A stretch of DNA of 10,341 bases from UBA2982 sp040081395 (GCA_040081395.1 JBEBGN010000114.1:1-10341), one strand, 5' to 3'. Positions 1 to 7,663 are shown, counted from the first letter of the stretch. The notes: generated from the sequence alone by a model not told the origin. A program made the numbers and translations.

Positions 1-1
1 C

Positions 2-781
2 GGCCTCGCCACGCAGGGCATCAAGCCGGTCGTCGCCATCTACTCGACCTTCCTCCAGCGCGCGTACGACAACATCGTCCACGATGTAGCGCTCCAGGGT
101 CTCTCCGTCGTGTTCGGCATGGACCGCGCCGGCATCGCCGGCGAGGATGGGCCGACGCACCACGGCACCCTCGACATCGCCTACATGCTCGCCGTGCCGG
201 GCATGACCGTGACCGCCCCTAAGGACGGTGCCGAGATGCTCGCCCTCCTGCGCCTCGCGACCGAGCGGGGGGATGGGCCCTGGAGCGTGCGGTGGCCGAG
301 AGCGGAGGTCCCCGCCGAGGTGCCGCACCTCACGCAGATCCCGCCGGTCGAGCCGCACACCTGGGAGATCCTCCGCAACGGGCCCGATGCAGTGCTGCTC
401 GCCGTCGGCACCATGGTGCAGGCTTCCCTGAAAGCCGCCGAGCTGCTCGACGCCGAAGGGATCCGTTGCACGGTGGTGAACTGCCGGTTCCTGAAGCCAT
501 ACGACCAGGATGTGCTCGACGACGTGGTGCGGAGCCACCCGGTCGTCCTGACCCTGGAAGAGGGGCAGGTCTCCAATGGATTCGGGGCGTACATGGCCCG
601 GGAGATCGATGCCATCGAGCTGCGCACGGCGCCCCGCGTGGCTGCTGCCGGTCTTCCGGACGTGTTCATCGAGCACGGGTCGAGAGACGGGCTGCTCCAG
701 GACGCGGGGCTGGACGCGGCGGGCATCGCCGATCGCGTTCGTAAGCTGGTGGGTCGAGCGGCGCAGCTGGAGCGGGCGTGA
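2..781 (+). CDS. dxs: 1-deoxy-D-xylulose-5-phosphate synthase, C-terminal part (5' end outside window)
   Basis: This is the last 259 codons of DXP synthase, the cytosolic thiamine-diphosphate enzyme that condenses pyruvate and glyceraldehyde-3-phosphate at the entry of the MEP isoprenoid pathway. The family is about 620-640 aa, so roughly 60% is missing upstream. The visible part starts in the pyrimidine-binding transketolase domain. The hallmark strings VVAIYSTFLQRAYD, DRAGIAGEDGPTHHG and VRWPRAE carry the Tyr and Arg residues that bind substrate phosphate in known DXS enzymes. The C-terminal transketolase domain follows (LLAVGTMV, TLEEGQVSNGFGAY, EHGSRDGLL). The catalytic Glu in the usual AEQHAV motif would lie just upstream of base 1. 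The reading frame is open from base 2; the in-frame GTG at 110 is internal and not a start. The stop overlaps the nadK start in GTGA, which implies co-transcription and coupled translation. Identification is secure. Confidence 0.97.
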   Translation, partial: GLATQGIKPVVAIYSTFLQRAYDNIVHDVALQGLSVVFGMDRAGIAGEDGPTHHGTLDIAYMLAVPGMTVTAPKDGAEMLALLRLATERGDGPWSVRWPRAEVPAEVPHLTQIPPVEPHTWEILRNGPDAVLLAVGTMVQASLKAAELLDAEGIRCTVVNCRFLKPYDQDVLDDVVRSHPVVLTLEEGQVSNGFGAYMAREIDAIELRTAPRVAAAGLPDVFIEHGSRDGLLQDAGLDAAGIADRVRKLVGRAAQLERA

Positions 782-1698
782 CCACGTCGCAGGCCCAGCG
801 GCTCGAGGGGCCGATTCGCCGCGTGGGGGTCGCCCTCCGAGAGCGCACCCCGGAGATCGAGGCCGCACTCGCCCGCCTGCGCGCCTGGCTGGAAGCGCGT
901 TCGGTTTCCGTCACCGTCGAGAGCGAGGGCCGGGAAGGGCGCACCGGGTCCGGCCAGGTCTCTCTGGATGTCTCGCAAGACAAGATCGACCTGCTCATCG
1001 CCCTCGGCGGCGATGGGACTCTGCTCCGGGCCGCGCGCTCGGTCATCGGTAAGGGCACCCCGGTGCTGGGGGTGAACCTCGGTCGCCTCGGCTTCCTCAC
1101 CGCGTTCCCCGACGCCGAACTCGAGGCCGGACTGGGTACCGTGTTGGCCGGCCAGGCCCTGCTCGATCACCGCTTCGCCCTTCGTGGACGCATCGTGGCT
1201 GCGACTGAGACCGGTGGGGGCAACTTCTTCGCGCTCAACGACATCGTCGTGCACACCTCAGGGGCAGCGAGAGTCACTCCGCTCACGCTGGAGGTGGGAA
1301 CGGAGGGCGTTTGGGAGGAGGTCGGAACCTTCGCGGCCGACGGAGTCATCCTCTCCACCCCGACGGGTTCGACCGCCTATTCGATGTCGGCGGGGGGCCC
1401 GATCCTGGTGCCCGGAGTGGACTGCATCGTGGTCACGCCGATCTGCCCGCACTCCTTGGCGGTCCGCCCGCTCGTCATGCCCGCTTCGGCGGAGATCCGG
1501 GTGAGCACCCCGCTCGGTGGGGGTGGCCATCAGGTCACTGTGGACGGCCACGTGGAGCGGGCGCTCGGCCCTGCCGAGTCTGTCGCAGTGGTGCGCGAGG
1601 ACAGGCCGGTCGCGCTGGTCCGCCTTCCGGGTCAGACCTTCTTCCGCACGATGCGTCAGAAGCTGAACTGGGCCGCGCGCCTTCCCGAGCGCGCGTAG
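778..1698 (+). CDS. nadK: NAD kinase
   Basis: This 306-aa protein is a cytosolic NAD kinase (ppnK family), which phosphorylates NAD+ to NADP+ with ATP or polyphosphate. The family motifs appear in order: GGDGT at residues 77-81 with the catalytic Asp79, GVNLGRLGFLT (98-108), LND (153-155) at the NAD-binding position, ADGVILSTPTGSTAYS (187-202), CPHSL (223-227) and VTVDG (253-257). The C-terminal FFRTMRQKLNW matches the usual end of the family, and the length is normal. The GTG start at 778 is chosen because it forms a GTGA overlap with the dxs stop. It also has a GGAG Shine-Dalgarno at 769-772, 5 nt upstream, and the N-terminus reads straight into the first beta strand (IRRVGVALR). Neighbouring dxs and recN suggest one housekeeping operon. 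Confidence 0.96.
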   Translation: MTTSQAQRLEGPIRRVGVALRERTPEIEAALARLRAWLEARSVSVTVESEGREGRTGSGQVSLDVSQDKIDLLIALGGDGTLLRAARSVIGKGTPVLGVNLGRLGFLTAFPDAELEAGLGTVLAGQALLDHRFALRGRIVAATETGGGNFFALNDIVVHTSGAARVTPLTLEVGTEGVWEEVGTFAADGVILSTPTGSTAYSMSAGGPILVPGVDCIVVTPICPHSLAVRPLVMPASAEIRVSTPLGGGGHQVTVDGHVERALGPAESVAVVREDRPVALVRLPGQTFFRTMRQKLNWAARLPERA

Positions 1699-1717
1699 GA
1701 AGGGTCCCAGCCGGGCA

Positions 1718-1747
1718 TTGTAGGTCCCCGAGTCGCGTTCGTAGCTT
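1718..1747 (+). promoter_or_regulatory. Candidate recN promoter with leaderless geometry
   Basis: TTGTAG (1718-1723) and TAGCTT (1742-1747) are separated by 18 bp, resembling a sigma70-type -35/-10 pair. The -10-like TAnnnT box ends only 5 nt before the recN ATG at 1753, so transcription would begin at or next to the start codon. No Shine-Dalgarno is seen before recN, which fits a leaderless message. The match is partial, and recN may simply be read through from nadK 54 bp upstream. Confidence 0.35.
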
Positions 1748-1752
1748 GGCGC

Positions 1753-3468
1753 ATGCTCGTCGAGCTGCGCATCCGCGACTACGCGGTGGTGGAGGACCTC
1801 ACCCTGGAGTTGGGGTCCGGCCTGAACGTGCTCACCGGCGAGACCGGAGCGGGGAAGTCGATCATCGTGGGGGCGCTCGGTCTGCTCTTGGGTGAGCGCG
1901 CGTCGGCGGGGGTCGTACGCGTCGGGGCAGAGCGCGCGACGGTCGAGGCCGTGTTCGATGTATCTGCTCTCGTCGAAGTACGCCGCCTCATGGAGGAGCA
2001 GGGGTTCCGCCCCGAAGATGGGCTCCTGATCCTCCGACGTGAGGTGGCCGCGGCAGGGCGGAACCGAGCGTGGGTGAACGGCTCACCGGCGACCGCCGGT
2101 GCGGTCGGCGAGCTGGGCAGCGCCCTGGTCGATCTGCATGGGCAGCACGAGCACCAGACGCTGCTTCGCACGCGGGACCAACGCGCCATCCTCGACGCCT
2201 TCGGCGGCGCCTCGGAGACAGCCGTGCGAGTCGCCGTGCTCTACTCCGAAGTGGAGGCGCTGCGTGTCAGCTTGGACGAACGCGAGGAGCGGGTGCGCGA
2301 GATCGAGACCCGGGCGGATTTCCTCCGCTTCCAGCTCGAGGAGATCGACGGGACGAGCATCGAGCCCGCGGAAGACGACGCGCTCGAGGCGGAGGCTCGG
2401 CGGCACGAGCACGCCGCCGACCTGGTGCAGGGGGCCGAATCGGTCCATGACGCGCTCTACGCGTCGGACGACTCCGTGGCCGATCGCCTCGCCCGGGTGC
2501 GCCGCACCCTCTCTCGCCTCTCCGAGTTCGATGGCGACTTCATCTCGGATGTCAGCCGGCTCGACGAAGCGCTGCTCGCCGTCGAGGAGGTCGGGCGCCG
2601 CGTCGGCGACTACGCGACCAACGTCGAGCACGACCCCGCGCGCCTGGAGCGCGTTCGCGAGCGGCTCGACAAGCTCTTCCGACTCAAGCGGAAGTACGGC
2701 CCCGAACTGGCAGATGTGCTCGCGACCGCCCAGCGCATCCGGGCCGAGCTCGCCGCCCTCGACGACGCGGACCACGATCTCGGGCTGCTGAAGCGGCAGA
2801 TCGAGCGCTCGCGCGCGGAGCTCGAAACGGTGGGGCAAGACCTCTCCACGAAGCGTCGCGGAGCGGCCGAGCGGCTCGGGCTCGCCGTGGCCGCCGTCCT
2901 CCCCGATCTAGGGCTCCCCGGGGCGCAGTTCGAGGTGCGGCTCGCCGAGTTGGGGGCGGTCTCCGCGGGCGGAGCCGAGAGCGTGGAGTTCCTGGTGTCG
3001 CCGAACCGCGGCTTCGATCCCATGCCGCTGTCGCGCATCGCCAGCGGCGGCGAGTTGTCCCGCGTCATGTTGGCGCTCAAGTCCGTGCTCGCCGACGTCG
3101 ATCACGTGCCCGTCATGGTCTTCGACGAGATCGATGCGGGAGTCGGGGGTGTGGTCGCTGGGGCCGTCGCCGAGAAGCTCGTGGACGTCGCCAGCCGGCA
3201 TCAGGTGTTCGTCGTCACGCACCTCGCGCAGGTCGCGTCCAGAGCGCGCCAACATCTCCTGGTGGAGAAGGGCGAGGGACACGACGTGACGTCAGCCGGG
3301 GTGCGGCTCCTGTCGGGCGAGGCACGCGTGGAGGAGATCGCGCGTATGCTGGGTGGGGACCCAGACTCCGCCAAATCGCGCGAGCACGCGCGCGAGATGC
3401 TCGGCGCGGCTAGCTCCGTCCCCAGAGCCTCCGGAAGAGGCGCACGCCGAACTCGACCTGTGTCGTGA
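1753..3468 (+). CDS. recN: DNA repair protein RecN
   Basis: This 571-aa SMC-like ATPase matches RecN (553 aa in E. coli), which is recruited to double-strand breaks and promotes RecA-dependent recombinational repair. The N-terminal head has Walker A GETGAGKS (residues 29-36) and the RecN-typical HGQHEHQ (129-135). A long Arg/Glu-rich helical section around residues 150-370 is the expected coiled coil. The C-terminal head has the ABC signature SGGELSR (from 431), Walker B VMVFDEIDAG with Asp458/Glu459, and the switch His in VFVVTHLAQVASR. The ATG at 1753 is chosen because MLVELRIRDYAVVEDLTLE is the canonical N-terminus. The last ~20 residues are basic and unconserved, and their 59 bp overlap the 3' end of the convergent barrel gene. 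The gene lies 54 bp after nadK, with a possible promoter of its own. Confidence 0.97.
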   Translation: MLVELRIRDYAVVEDLTLELGSGLNVLTGETGAGKSIIVGALGLLLGERASAGVVRVGAERATVEAVFDVSALVEVRRLMEEQGFRPEDGLLILRREVAAAGRNRAWVNGSPATAGAVGELGSALVDLHGQHEHQTLLRTRDQRAILDAFGGASETAVRVAVLYSEVEALRVSLDEREERVREIETRADFLRFQLEEIDGTSIEPAEDDALEAEARRHEHAADLVQGAESVHDALYASDDSVADRLARVRRTLSRLSEFDGDFISDVSRLDEALLAVEEVGRRVGDYATNVEHDPARLERVRERLDKLFRLKRKYGPELADVLATAQRIRAELAALDDADHDLGLLKRQIERSRAELETVGQDLSTKRRGAAERLGLAVAAVLPDLGLPGAQFEVRLAELGAVSAGGAESVEFLVSPNRGFDPMPLSRIASGGELSRVMLALKSVLADVDHVPVMVFDEIDAGVGGVVAGAVAEKLVDVASRHQVFVVTHLAQVASRARQHLLVEKGEGHDVTSAGVRLLSGEARVEEIARMLGGDPDSAKSREHAREMLGAASSVPRASGRGARRTRPVS

Positions 3469-4966
3469 CGGGGGTCTGCCCGCCCCCCCCGGCCACGGCG
3501 CGCGAGAAGCGGAAGTGGGCCTGCCAACTCGCCATGGTGTCGTAGCGAAGCGTCCCACCCACCTCGTGGAGCGTGACGCCGCTCTCGACCTCCAGCACCG
3601 ACGGGTCGACGGGAGCGCCGACGGAAGCCCCCGCGAGCTCGTATGCGTCGCGGTACTTCCGGTACCCACGGTACTCCGCCGCGAAGCTCAGCTCCCGAGT
3701 GACGCGCCAGACCGGCGCGATCTCGATGCCGAAGTAGGCGCCAGGGGACCACTCGACGAGCTGCCTCGTGGCCACAGGTGCAAGCACCAACTCCGAAGGC
3801 GCTACGCGACGAATGAGCGTGCGCGGCCGCTGAACGCCGTAGCGCGCGCCGAGTTGCAGCCCGAGGTGGCGCCCCGCGGTCAGCTCGCCGAGCAGCCGTG
3901 CTTCCAGGTCGGCCTGCCCGTCGCCGGTGCCGACATCGAGGAAGATGTCCACGCTGTCCGCCAATCCCGTGGGCAAGCGCGCGAGCGCCGTGGCGAGCAG
4001 GCGGTAGGTGAAGGCCGGCGGCATGTCGGGCGCGCCGCCGATCCTGCCCTCGAGCACGCGTACCGTCGCCGAGACCTCGACGTCCCCCGCGTGCCACAGA
4101 CCCTTCACGCTGCCGAGGGGCGCGCCCGCCAGTCCGGCATCCGCGCGGGTGGGGAGAACCCACAGGTCGGCCTCGGTCAGCCACTGAGTGGCGAAGGGCA
4201 TCGGCACCGCGATGCCTCCGAGTCCCGCGCCGATCAGATCTGCCGAGAGCGCCGACAGGGACTGAGTGAGCGCGGTTGCCGTAGTCGTCGATGCCACCGG
4301 GAAGAAGCCCGAGGCCCCATACGCGGTTGCGGCCGACGTGCGGAAGGACCCGGTCCGCGCGGCTAGGGCCTGCGCGTTCGTACAGGCGCCGCTTCCGGGT
4401 GATCCCGCACAAACCTGAGTCGCGTTCGTCTGAGCCGCGGTCTCCGCGGTGCTCAATGCCTGTAGGAATGCCGTGACACCCGCCGCGTTCGTGGCGACCG
4501 GGTTGCGACCGAGGTCACCAGCCACGGTGTCGGGCCGGAAATGCGCGTCCAGGCTCGTGCGAGTGCGCGTCCACGGCAGCACCGCACCGATCGTGAGCCA
4601 GTCGAACACACCGACATGGCCGCCGAACTCGACTCGAGTGATGTCCTGTGCGACGCGCGTTTGCGCTTGTCCGAGGATTGGCGTGTAGCCCGCGGTGCCG
4701 GACAGCGCGGCCACGGCAGCGCGCAGGGACTCGGCCCCCGGGAAGAGGCTGTGGGCCGACGCGCTCGTCAGGTCCTCGCCCAGATCCTCTCTCCCGGTGA
4801 CCCCGGTGGCGGTCCGACCGAAGCGCGACTCCCAACTGGTGAACACGGGAGAGAGCTCGAAGCGGGCGCTTCCTCTTGGCACCAACGCGTCATCGACGAC
4901 CTGGGCCGCCGACGGACCCGCGGTGGTCAGGGCGAGGAGGACGACGAGGGCGAAGGAGCGGGGCAT
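3410..4966 (-). CDS. Predicted exported outer-membrane beta-barrel protein, function unknown
   Basis: This 518-aa protein begins with a classical Sec signal peptide: MPR, a hydrophobic core at residues 5-16, and likely signal peptidase I cleavage after Ala21 (PSAA/Q). The mature part has many alternating amphipathic segments rich in aromatic residues, such as YFGIEIAPVWRVTRELSFAA. It ends in a strand close to its C-terminus (TQVEFGVRLFRRLW), as expected for a barrel inserted by the BAM machinery. Cys186 and Cys195 enclose a Gly/Ser-rich loop and may form a disulfide. I do not recognise a specific family; a porin- or transporter-like barrel is the best description. The start at 4966 fits the signal peptide, but no Shine-Dalgarno precedes it. 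A weak -10-like TATGTT lies on the minus strand at 5045-5050. The gene converges on recN and overlaps it by 59 bp. An 8-base G tract on its coding strand (3483-3490) lies just before the last strand. Confidence 0.85.
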   Translation of the reverse strand: MPRSFALVVLLALTTAGPSAAQVVDDALVPRGSARFELSPVFTSWESRFGRTATGVTGREDLGEDLTSASAHSLFPGAESLRAAVAALSGTAGYTPILGQAQTRVAQDITRVEFGGHVGVFDWLTIGAVLPWTRTRTSLDAHFRPDTVAGDLGRNPVATNAAGVTAFLQALSTAETAAQTNATQVCAGSPGSGACTNAQALAARTGSFRTSAATAYGASGFFPVASTTTATALTQSLSALSADLIGAGLGGIAVPMPFATQWLTEADLWVLPTRADAGLAGAPLGSVKGLWHAGDVEVSATVRVLEGRIGGAPDMPPAFTYRLLATALARLPTGLADSVDIFLDVGTGDGQADLEARLLGELTAGRHLGLQLGARYGVQRPRTLIRRVAPSELVLAPVATRQLVEWSPGAYFGIEIAPVWRVTRELSFAAEYRGYRKYRDAYELAGASVGAPVDPSVLEVESGVTLHEVGGTLRYDTMASWQAHFRFSRAVAGGGGQTPVTTQVEFGVRLFRRLWGRS

Positions 4967-5098
4967 GAGGTCCCGAGGGAGGTGCGTCCCGAGTGCCGAA
5001 ATCGCGCTCGACCGGGAGTGTCCCGAACCCCCGATCGGCCGCGTAACATAAGGGCTTCCGGGGAGCCGAGGTACCGCGCCGGATGGCCCGGAACGGCA

Positions 5099-5127
5099 TT
5101 GACCGTCCCGGAGCCTGGGCCTACCTT
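5099..5127 (+). promoter_or_regulatory. Promoter of tRNA-Gly
   Basis: A -35 box TTGACC (5099-5104) and a -10 box TACCTT (5122-5127) are separated by exactly 17 bp. This places transcription start near 5134, a few bases before the mature tRNA 5' end at 5142. It is the best sigma70-like match seen in the window. The 175 bp between the barrel gene and the tRNA hold nothing else I can support. Confidence 0.75.
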
Positions 5128-5141
5128 CGACTCCACACTTC

Positions 5142-5214
5142 GCGGGAATAGCTCAGTTGGTAGAGCACAACCTTGCCAAGGTTGGGGTCGCCGGTTCGAG
5201 TCCGGTTTCCCGCT
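5142..5214 (+). tRNA. tRNA-Gly (anticodon GCC)
   Basis: This 73-nt sequence folds as a complete cloverleaf. The acceptor arms GCGGGAA (5142-5148) and TTCCCGC (5207-5213) pair perfectly, and the discriminator is T5214. The D-arm is GCTC/GAGC, and the anticodon stem CAACC/GGTTG encloses TTGCCAA with anticodon GCC at 5175-5177. The T-arm is GCCGG-TTCGAGT-CCGGT, closed by one G-T pair. CCA is not encoded. The anticodon reads GGC/GGU glycine codons. It has its own promoter and terminator, and its 3' end is the apparent integration site of the neighbouring element. Confidence 0.98.
5190..5214 (+). other. Putative left attachment site (attL core in tRNA-Gly 3' end)
   Basis: A tyrosine integrase gene reads towards the 3' end of an intact tRNA, which is the usual arrangement when an element integrates into the tRNA 3' half and restores it. 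The core would be some part of the T-arm and acceptor 3' strand. The exact limits cannot be set because the matching attR copy lies outside the window. Confidence 0.4.
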
Positions 5215-5226
5215 CTTGAAAAGACG

Positions 5227-5260
5227 AAGCGCCGCAAGGGTTCCGGCCCCTGCGGCGCTT
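5227..5260 (+). terminator. Rho-independent terminator after tRNA-Gly
   Basis: A perfect 10-bp stem is formed by AAGCGCCGCA (5227-5236) and TGCGGCGCTT (5251-5260). Further GGG/CCC pairing inside gives a short loop. The T-rich stretch TCTCGTTT follows. It starts 12 nt after the tRNA end and would stop tRNA transcription before it enters the integrated element. Whether it belongs to the host or to the element's left end depends on where the att core ends. Confidence 0.8.
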
Positions 5261-5335
5261 TCTCGTTTCTGAGACTGTGCCCCGAATGTGTCCGGCAGGA
5301 GGTAGCTTCTGCACGACGGCGACGTCTTTCGTTTC

Positions 5336-5632
5336 ATGAGGTTCACGTCCGCCGACGATCGGTGGGCGCTGGAAGTCTTCGGCCGGCACCTGCATCAAAT
5401 GATTCACGGGCTTGAGCTGAGCGACCGAGATCTTCCGGCTGTGCGCGCGCGATTGGTGGGGCGGTCGTGGAGCGTACTCCCACGATGGAGCTCGGCGTCG
5501 GAATCTCTGCGCGGGGAGATCAATGCCCAGCTGGATCAAGCGCTCGCCGCCGTGGATGGGGAGCCACCCTCCAGAGAACGGGCGCTAGAACGACTCCTCC
5601 TGCTTAGGGCCATCCTTCGGCTGCTGGGGTGA
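5336..5632 (+). CDS. Hypothetical 98-aa protein between tRNA and integrase
   Basis: A 98-aa ORF of plausible composition (Leu/Arg/Ala-rich, mostly helical, ending ERLLLLRAILRLLG) fills the gap between the tRNA terminator and the integrase, and converges on the integrase stop with 4 nt between. I do not recognise any family. No Shine-Dalgarno lies at normal distance: AGGAGG at 5298-5303 is over 30 nt upstream of the ATG, so a near-cognate CTG at 5309 is an alternative start. GC at third positions is high but not decisive. It could be a small element gene or a chance ORF. The stretch 5261-5335 before it shows nothing I can support. Confidence 0.5.
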   Translation: MRFTSADDRWALEVFGRHLHQMIHGLELSDRDLPAVRARLVGRSWSVLPRWSSASESLRGEINAQLDQALAAVDGEPPSRERALERLLLLRAILRLLG

Positions 5633-5636
5633 CCCG

Positions 5637-6917
5637 CTACCCGACGTGCTCCACTGCTGCGAGCACGGTCGCCGGGTCGGCCCGCTGATACGCGAGCTTC
5701 ATCGAGCGCGTGTCCTTCCACCCCGCGGCGTGCGCGACGTCCACGTCCGGGAGGCTCTTCCGCTCGGTGGCCCACAGCCGACGATACGGATGGAACGTGC
5801 CGCGCTCGAGCTTGGGCAGCTCGGCAAGCTCCTCCGCCTTCAAGAGCCACTTCGCCGCGGTGTGACGGCTGATCGACTTCTCGGCCGGCGGAGGTGTGTC
5901 CGCCTTCCGGGGTGCGCCCGGGGCCGGGAAGAGCGGCACGTCGCCGAGCCGGGGGTTCTGCGCGAGGTAGAGATCCAGCGCTGCGCGCGCCTGGCGGCTG
6001 ATCGGCGAGATGAAGAGGAGCCCCATCTTGTCGTCCTCGTCACGCCACCGGATCGCACCGTTGGGCATGTACTGCGCGAGCGCTTCGTCCATGCCGGCCG
6101 CGGCGATCGCCTCGAGGGTCCGAGCGGGGGAAAGCAGGAGGTCGGACGCGCGGAGGCCGACGATCGCGGACTCGCGGCGCCCCGTCCAACGCGCGAGCTC
6201 GAGGATGCAGCGGAGTCGTCCAGCCGGGTCGACCGCGTCCACGTGTTTCATGGTCTCGACGAAGCGCTCGTGCCGAGCGACGGGCCGACGCACGTTCTGC
6301 TCCTTCGGCCACGTCACGTCCTGGAGCGGGTTGTCGGCGAGGAGCCGGCGTCCTCCCTCCTTCCGCTTCCGTCCCCAATTGAACAGGGACGAGAGCCACA
6401 CGAAATCCGAGTTGAGCGTGCCGTCGCGCGGTGGCGTCGCCTTCCGGCCGCCGCGGCGGAACTCGCCCTCCTGGTTCGGGACCAGGCCCGGAGGGAGCAC
6501 CTCGAGTGAGCGGCGCTTCTGCACGTAGAGGTCAACGCGGGACTGGTCGACGTCCGCGACGAGGAGATTGGGTCCCCAGGCGGCCGAGAACATCGCGATG
6601 TAGCGGCGGGCGTAGCTCTGGCGGTACGGCTCAAGAGTTGGCAGATGGTGCCGGCGGTAGGCGGCGAAGAGCTGCCCGATGGTCACCCCGCGTTGAACGT
6701 CGGCCCCGGTGATCCGCTCACGGGCCACACCCTGCGCGATCGCCTTGGCTCGCGTCTCGGCGAGGTCGCGGTCCCCGGTCTCGAGGCTCCGTCGAACCTT
6801 CCGGCCGTCCTCCGTGATGATCGAGTACCAGACCGAGGACGAGGTCTCCCGCTCGTAGAGCCGGATGCGCACGCCGGCTTCCTCGAGGATCTTCGACCAC
6901 TGCTTACGCTTTGGCAT
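5637..6917 (-). CDS. int: Tyrosine recombinase / phage-type integrase
   Basis: This 426-aa protein is a site-specific tyrosine integrase. Residues 1-70 resemble an arm-type DNA-binding domain, and about 78-200 resemble the core-binding SAM-like domain (TIGQLFAAYRRHHLPTLEPY). The catalytic domain carries Arg248 in TGRRES, a probable beta-hairpin Lys297, His376 and Arg379 in HPYRR, Trp400 in HAAGW and the nucleophile Tyr410. The fifth position is Trp, as in Cre, where many integrases have His. The ATG start has AGGAG 6 nt upstream (6924-6928). The start overlaps the repressor stop by 14 bp, so both are likely made from one leftward transcript. It points at tRNA-Gly and presumably inserts and excises this element there. 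The family identification is secure; target specificity is inferred from position. Confidence 0.95.
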   Translation of the reverse strand: MPKRKQWSKILEEAGVRIRLYERETSSSVWYSIITEDGRKVRRSLETGDRDLAETRAKAIAQGVARERITGADVQRGVTIGQLFAAYRRHHLPTLEPYRQSYARRYIAMFSAAWGPNLLVADVDQSRVDLYVQKRRSLEVLPPGLVPNQEGEFRRGGRKATPPRDGTLNSDFVWLSSLFNWGRKRKEGGRRLLADNPLQDVTWPKEQNVRRPVARHERFVETMKHVDAVDPAGRLRCILELARWTGRRESAIVGLRASDLLLSPARTLEAIAAAGMDEALAQYMPNGAIRWRDEDDKMGLLFISPISRQARAALDLYLAQNPRLGDVPLFPAPGAPRKADTPPPAEKSISRHTAAKWLLKAEELAELPKLERGTFHPYRRLWATERKSLPDVDVAHAAGWKDTRSMKLAYQRADPATVLAAVEHVG

Positions 6918-7641
6918 CGGGGTCTCCTACCGTGGAAGTTGCCCAAGTCGCCACCTTGACCGCGCGGAGTTGGGTTTCGACGAGCATCACATGTTCTACC
7001 TGTTCGAGAGCGTCCACCGTGATGCCCAAGGCCACAAGCGGCGCCGACAGGTACTCTCCAAACCGCTGCGCGAGGAGCGGATAAGACTCGCCCGGCGTCG
7101 CGTCTGCGAACTCGTCTAGATTGCGGGGAAGGAGCACGTACTGGCGGAAGCCGTCGAGAACGTCCGCCCGGGCTACGTCCGGAAGCCGCCAGAACCCGAA
7201 ACGAGCTTGGCCCAGCGTTTCACGGACGAGTTCGTCCATATGCCGTGAATGGCTGCGGAGGCGGGCCACCAAGTCGTCTGCGGTGCTCGCGGTGTTCCTC
7301 ATCGCTGCAAGCAACGGCTCAGCTGCGGCGGCCAGCGCGTTCTGCTCGGCCTCCGTTGGCGCGCCTTCACCAATCACTAGCCACGCGGGACGCACGTCGA
7401 GAACCCGGGCGGCCTCGAGGAGGAACGACAGGGGTGGCGTGACCGGTCGATCCTCACGCACGTAGCTCTGGACGCTCGAGAGGGCGACGCCTTCGATGTC
7501 CACCCTTTCAGCTCGTTTCTCGATCCGACGTTGAAAGAGCCGCAGGCCCCGCTCGCGTCCCTGCGGTGGCATCCGATCGATCGCCCAGCGTAGTCGCCCG
7601 TGGAGCGTGGCCCACACGGAGATGGACCGCTTTTTCGTCAC
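6904..7641 (-). CDS. Phage repressor-like HTH regulator
   Basis: This 245-aa protein has an N-terminal lambda-repressor-like helix-turn-helix region (about residues 13-95). A likely recognition helix is near GVALSSVQSYVRED (51-64). The string AWLVIGEGAP (86-95) is typical of the end of phage CI-type HTH domains. The rest is predicted helical, and I see no S24/LexA Ala-Gly cleavage site with a Ser-Lys dyad. It is therefore unlikely to be inactivated by RecA-stimulated self-cleavage. The GTG start at 7641 is the upstream limit of the frame with sensible sequence; no strong Shine-Dalgarno is seen, and GTG at codon 9 is an alternative. It is divergent from the replication cluster and overlaps int, the position of a master repressor. 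The role is inferred from domain and context. Confidence 0.8.
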   Translation of the reverse strand: MTKKRSISVWATLHGRLRWAIDRMPPQGRERGLRLFQRRIEKRAERVDIEGVALSSVQSYVREDRPVTPPLSFLLEAARVLDVRPAWLVIGEGAPTEAEQNALAAAAEPLLAAMRNTASTADDLVARLRSHSRHMDELVRETLGQARFGFWRLPDVARADVLDGFRQYVLLPRNLDEFADATPGESYPLLAQRFGEYLSAPLVALGITVDALEQVEHVMLVETQLRAVKVATWATSTVGDPDAKA

Positions 7642-7663
7642 ACTTTGCCCCGGGTTGGACGTT

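Noticed and set aside
181..1254. Long minus-strand ORF opposite dxs and nadK
   Set aside because: Both plus-strand genes carry full family motifs; the antisense frame has shadow composition and no recognisable motif.
3353..4366. 337-aa plus-strand ORF antisense to the barrel gene
   Set aside because: The minus frame has a signal peptide and barrel periodicity; this one has neither, and its composition is that of an antisense frame.
3201..4412. 403-aa minus-strand ORF overlapping recN and the barrel gene
   Set aside because: Arg/Gly/Ala-rich shadow of the barrel frame; it crosses the conserved RecN C-terminal head.
4927..5539. Minus-strand ORFs across the tRNA (4927-5346 and 5153-5539) with strings such as GLEPATPTLARLCSTN and GKPDSNRRPQPWQGC
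   Set aside because: These peptides are the well-known false translations of the antisense strand of tRNA genes; the tRNA itself is unmistakable.
5646..6509. 287-aa plus-strand ORF opposite the integrase
   Set aside because: The integrase frame holds all catalytic residues; the antisense frame is a shadow without motifs.
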